DNA of 7,485 nucleotides, taken from Treponema sp. GTDB lineage: Bacteria; Spirochaetota; Spirochaetia; Treponematales; Breznakiellaceae. Made by a program: the position numbers and the translations under genes. This document shows positions 6,758-7,485 of this stretch, piece by piece (position 1 is the first letter of the stretch; each line of letters starts with the position of its first letter). The notes beneath the pieces were generated by a model. It was given only the letters and a program-made list of their open reading frames with translations. It searched no databases and was not told where the DNA came from. The stretch lies in contig JAIROB010000098.1 in NCBI GenBank assembly GCA_031257695.1, positions 1 to 7,485 of the forward strand, read 5' to 3'.

Positions 6758-6949
6758 GTGTTCCTGTTCAGTGAAAAAATCGGTTTCAAAGCGTATTACG
6801 ACAAAAAGTATTACGGGGTGAAATTCCCGGAGTTCCTGAATAAAGACAAAAAATCACGCCTGCCTCAGGCAACCAGGCGGCTCATTCACGATTCTTTCTT
6901 CGCCAGCGTGAAGACCCCGGAACTTGCGGGTAACGAGGTTGGGGGGTGA
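6758..6949 (+). CDS. Small hypothetical protein or 3' remnant of a lost gene
   Basis: This is a 63-codon forward frame from GTG 6758 to TGA 6947, rich in Lys, Phe and Tyr (KIGFKAYYDKKYYGVKFPEF). I do not recognise the family. Third positions are strongly G/C-biased like the real genes here, and the frame stays open upstream to a TAA at 6704, reading NYTFQVDSPIPPAKKTV before the GTG without any ATG. The SD is weak (GAAG about ten bases upstream). This pattern, coding-like composition with no good start, is what a 3' fragment of a larger gene would show, with a junction near 6707. A genuine short gene starting at GTG cannot be excluded. It is divergent from the five-gene unit. Confidence 0.4.
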   Translation: MFLFSEKIGFKAYYDKKYYGVKFPEFLNKDKKSRLPQATRRLIHDSFFASVKTPELAGNEVGG

Positions 6950-7194
6950 TCGTTAATAAATTATTCACCCGGCAGGCCTGTATGCGCTTCGGGGCCTAAA
7001 GAGAAGCTGCTTGCGCAGCATCAGAGACCTCGGCCTCCGCAATGGCCAGGTCAATCGCTGCGCTCATTCCCACTTTCTGATTGACCGCACAAGCGGTCTA
7101 CATTGCTCCGGCACAGTTTGTCGGCCCTGGAAATGCTACGCATTTCCTCATTCGGGCCGCCAAAACCATCGCATACAGCCGGAACGTTATGCGA
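6944..7194. other. Non-coding block with many nested inverted repeats
   Basis: This stretch between two forward frames has no supportable gene but dense symmetry. Perfect inverted repeats are: GGGTGA 6944-6949 with TCACCC 6965-6970; CTGTATGCG 6978-6986 with CGCATACAG 7170-7178; GCTGC 7006-7010 with GCAGC 7015-7019; GGTCAATC 7049-7056 with GATTGACC 7079-7086; GACCGC 7083-7088 with GCGGTC 7093-7098; CGGCCC 7122-7127 with GGGCCG 7154-7159, enclosing GGAAATGC 7129-7136 and GCATTTCC 7140-7147; and TCGCATA 7169-7175 with TATGCGA 7188-7194. It could be a structured RNA, a recombination site or a non-autonomous mobile element. The open frames over it on both strands (7011-7238 and 7051-7446) have no gene-like features. 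Confidence 0.6.
7122..7159. repeat. Two-tier hairpin in the non-coding block
   Basis: A six-base outer stem (CGGCCC with GGGCCG) encloses an eight-base perfect stem (GGAAATGC with GCATTTCC) closed by a TAC loop. The interior loop is asymmetric, T on one side and TCATTC on the other. It is the strongest local fold in the non-coding block. No T-run follows on either strand, so it is not a standard intrinsic terminator. Confidence 0.7.
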
Positions 7195-7211
7195 CATTTT
7201 GCCTAAAATGG

Positions 7212-7253
7212 TTGACAAAAATATGGAAAATAATATAAAACAACCATTGGAGG
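7212..7253 (+). promoter_or_regulatory. Promoter and SD of the pyrophosphatase-like gene
   Basis: A perfect -35 TTGACA (7212-7217) is followed after 16 bases by TATAAA (7234-7239, 5/6 match to the -10). Transcription should begin near 7246, just before the strong SD GGAGG (7249-7253), five bases from ATG 7259. The upstream ATG at 7208 in the same frame lies before the promoter and is therefore unlikely to be used. Confidence 0.65.
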
Positions 7254-7258
7254 ATAAA

Positions 7259-7485
7259 ATGGAACATGACAATGTTTTTTGGGAATGTATAAACAAATTG
7301 GTAAAAGAAAACGAAATAATCATTGACAGGCCGAAGGGGACAAGACACCCAAAATATAATGATATGAGCTTGTTCCAAAACCCGGTTGGTTTTGAACCAG
7401 GCTCCTGGAAAAACCGGCAAAAGCCCGATTTTTCCACTAAATTCAAGGAAGCTGTTCCAAAAACTGAAGTTTTGGAACAGCCTCA
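7259..7485 (+). CDS. 5' part of a small inorganic-pyrophosphatase-like gene, probably interrupted; runs off the window
   Basis: The forward frame begins MEHDNVFWECINKLVKENEI and continues IIDRPKGTRHPKYNDM (residues 21-36). I recall this as the conserved start of short, roughly 115-residue clostridial and spirochaetal proteins annotated as inorganic pyrophosphatase, in which YPVDYGYL-type sequence should follow. Here residues 37 onward (SLFQNPVGFEPGSWKN and so on) do not fit, and they are encoded by a palindrome-rich repeat starting at about 7367. The frame is still open at 7485. The start at 7259 is supported by a strong SD and promoter. The codons are A/T-rich, unlike the neighbouring genes, which suggests horizontal acquisition. 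Most likely the gene is disrupted; the 3' part, if any, lies outside the window. Family assignment rests on memory of one motif block. Confidence 0.55.
   Translation, partial: MEHDNVFWECINKLVKENEIIIDRPKGTRHPKYNDMSLFQNPVGFEPGSWKNRQKPDFSTKFKEAVPKTEVLEQP
7368..7481. repeat. TGTTCCAAAA palindromic repeat element (REP-like)
   Basis: TGTTCCAAAA occurs twice in direct orientation, at 7371-7380 and 7453-7462. The first copy begins an imperfect palindrome (CAAAACC 7376-7382 with GGTTTTG 7388-7394, one bulged base beyond). Between the copies, CCGGTT 7382-7387 pairs with AACCGG 7412-7417, and CCAGG 7397-7401 with CCTGG 7404-7408. The second copy forms a perfect 12-base stem, GCTGTTCCAAAA 7451-7462 with TTTTGGAACAGC 7470-7481, around a seven-base loop. 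This looks like a dispersed REP/MITE-type element inserted into the pyrophosphatase-like gene. Its far end may be outside the window. Confidence 0.65.

Noticed and set aside
6950..7207. A standard integron attC site ending at GTTATGCG (7187-7193)
   Set aside because: The GTT core and nearby symmetry are suggestive, but I found no matching RYYYAAC box at the proper distance upstream and no integrase gene in view, so I keep it only as a testable idea.
7051..7446. Minus-strand 131-codon frame with a hydrophobic middle
   Set aside because: It is antisense to the pyrophosphatase-like start, promoter and repeats. The hydrophobic stretch arises from complementing Lys/Asn/Glu-rich codons.

Overview
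The window is moderately GC-rich with a strong G/C bias at third codon positions, and most of it is coding. Gene content and protein style suggest a spirochaete, perhaps a Treponema-like gut species: a hybrid histidine kinase with HPt and a helical tail, coiled-coil PD-(D/E)XK proteins with ETDR heptads, and TGTTCCAAAA palindromes. This assignment is inference from recalled resemblance and was not tested by any search.

Layout. Positions 1-710 (minus) hold the N-terminal 236 codons of valyl-tRNA synthetase, cut by the window edge, with its own promoter and Shine-Dalgarno (SD) sequence. Positions 797-6601 (minus) hold five closely packed genes that look like one transcription unit, read from right to left: a coiled-coil PD-(D/E)XK nuclease-like protein, an alpha/beta-hydrolase lipoprotein, a diacylglycerol-kinase-type lipid kinase, a membrane hybrid histidine kinase (PAS, HisKA, HATPase, receiver, HPt), and a stand-alone CheY-like receiver. 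Gaps are 13, 15, about 2 and 21 bases. Upstream lie a candidate promoter and three helically phased TGTCGTT repeats inside a short inverted repeat.

The right end (6690-7485) looks like accessory DNA. It holds a small forward open frame with gene-like codon use but no convincing start, an unusual 250-base non-coding block full of nested and competing inverted repeats, and a forward gene with its own promoter and strong SD. That gene starts like a small inorganic-pyrophosphatase-like protein but appears to be interrupted after about 36 codons by a palindromic repeat carrying two copies of TGTTCCAAAA.

Working together (inference): the kinase, its HPt domain and the single-domain receiver form a complete phosphorelay with no DNA-binding output in the window. 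Co-transcription with a lipid kinase and a lipoprotein esterase hints at an envelope or lipid signalling unit. The nuclease-like gene at the head of the unit may be a later addition that now supplies the promoter.
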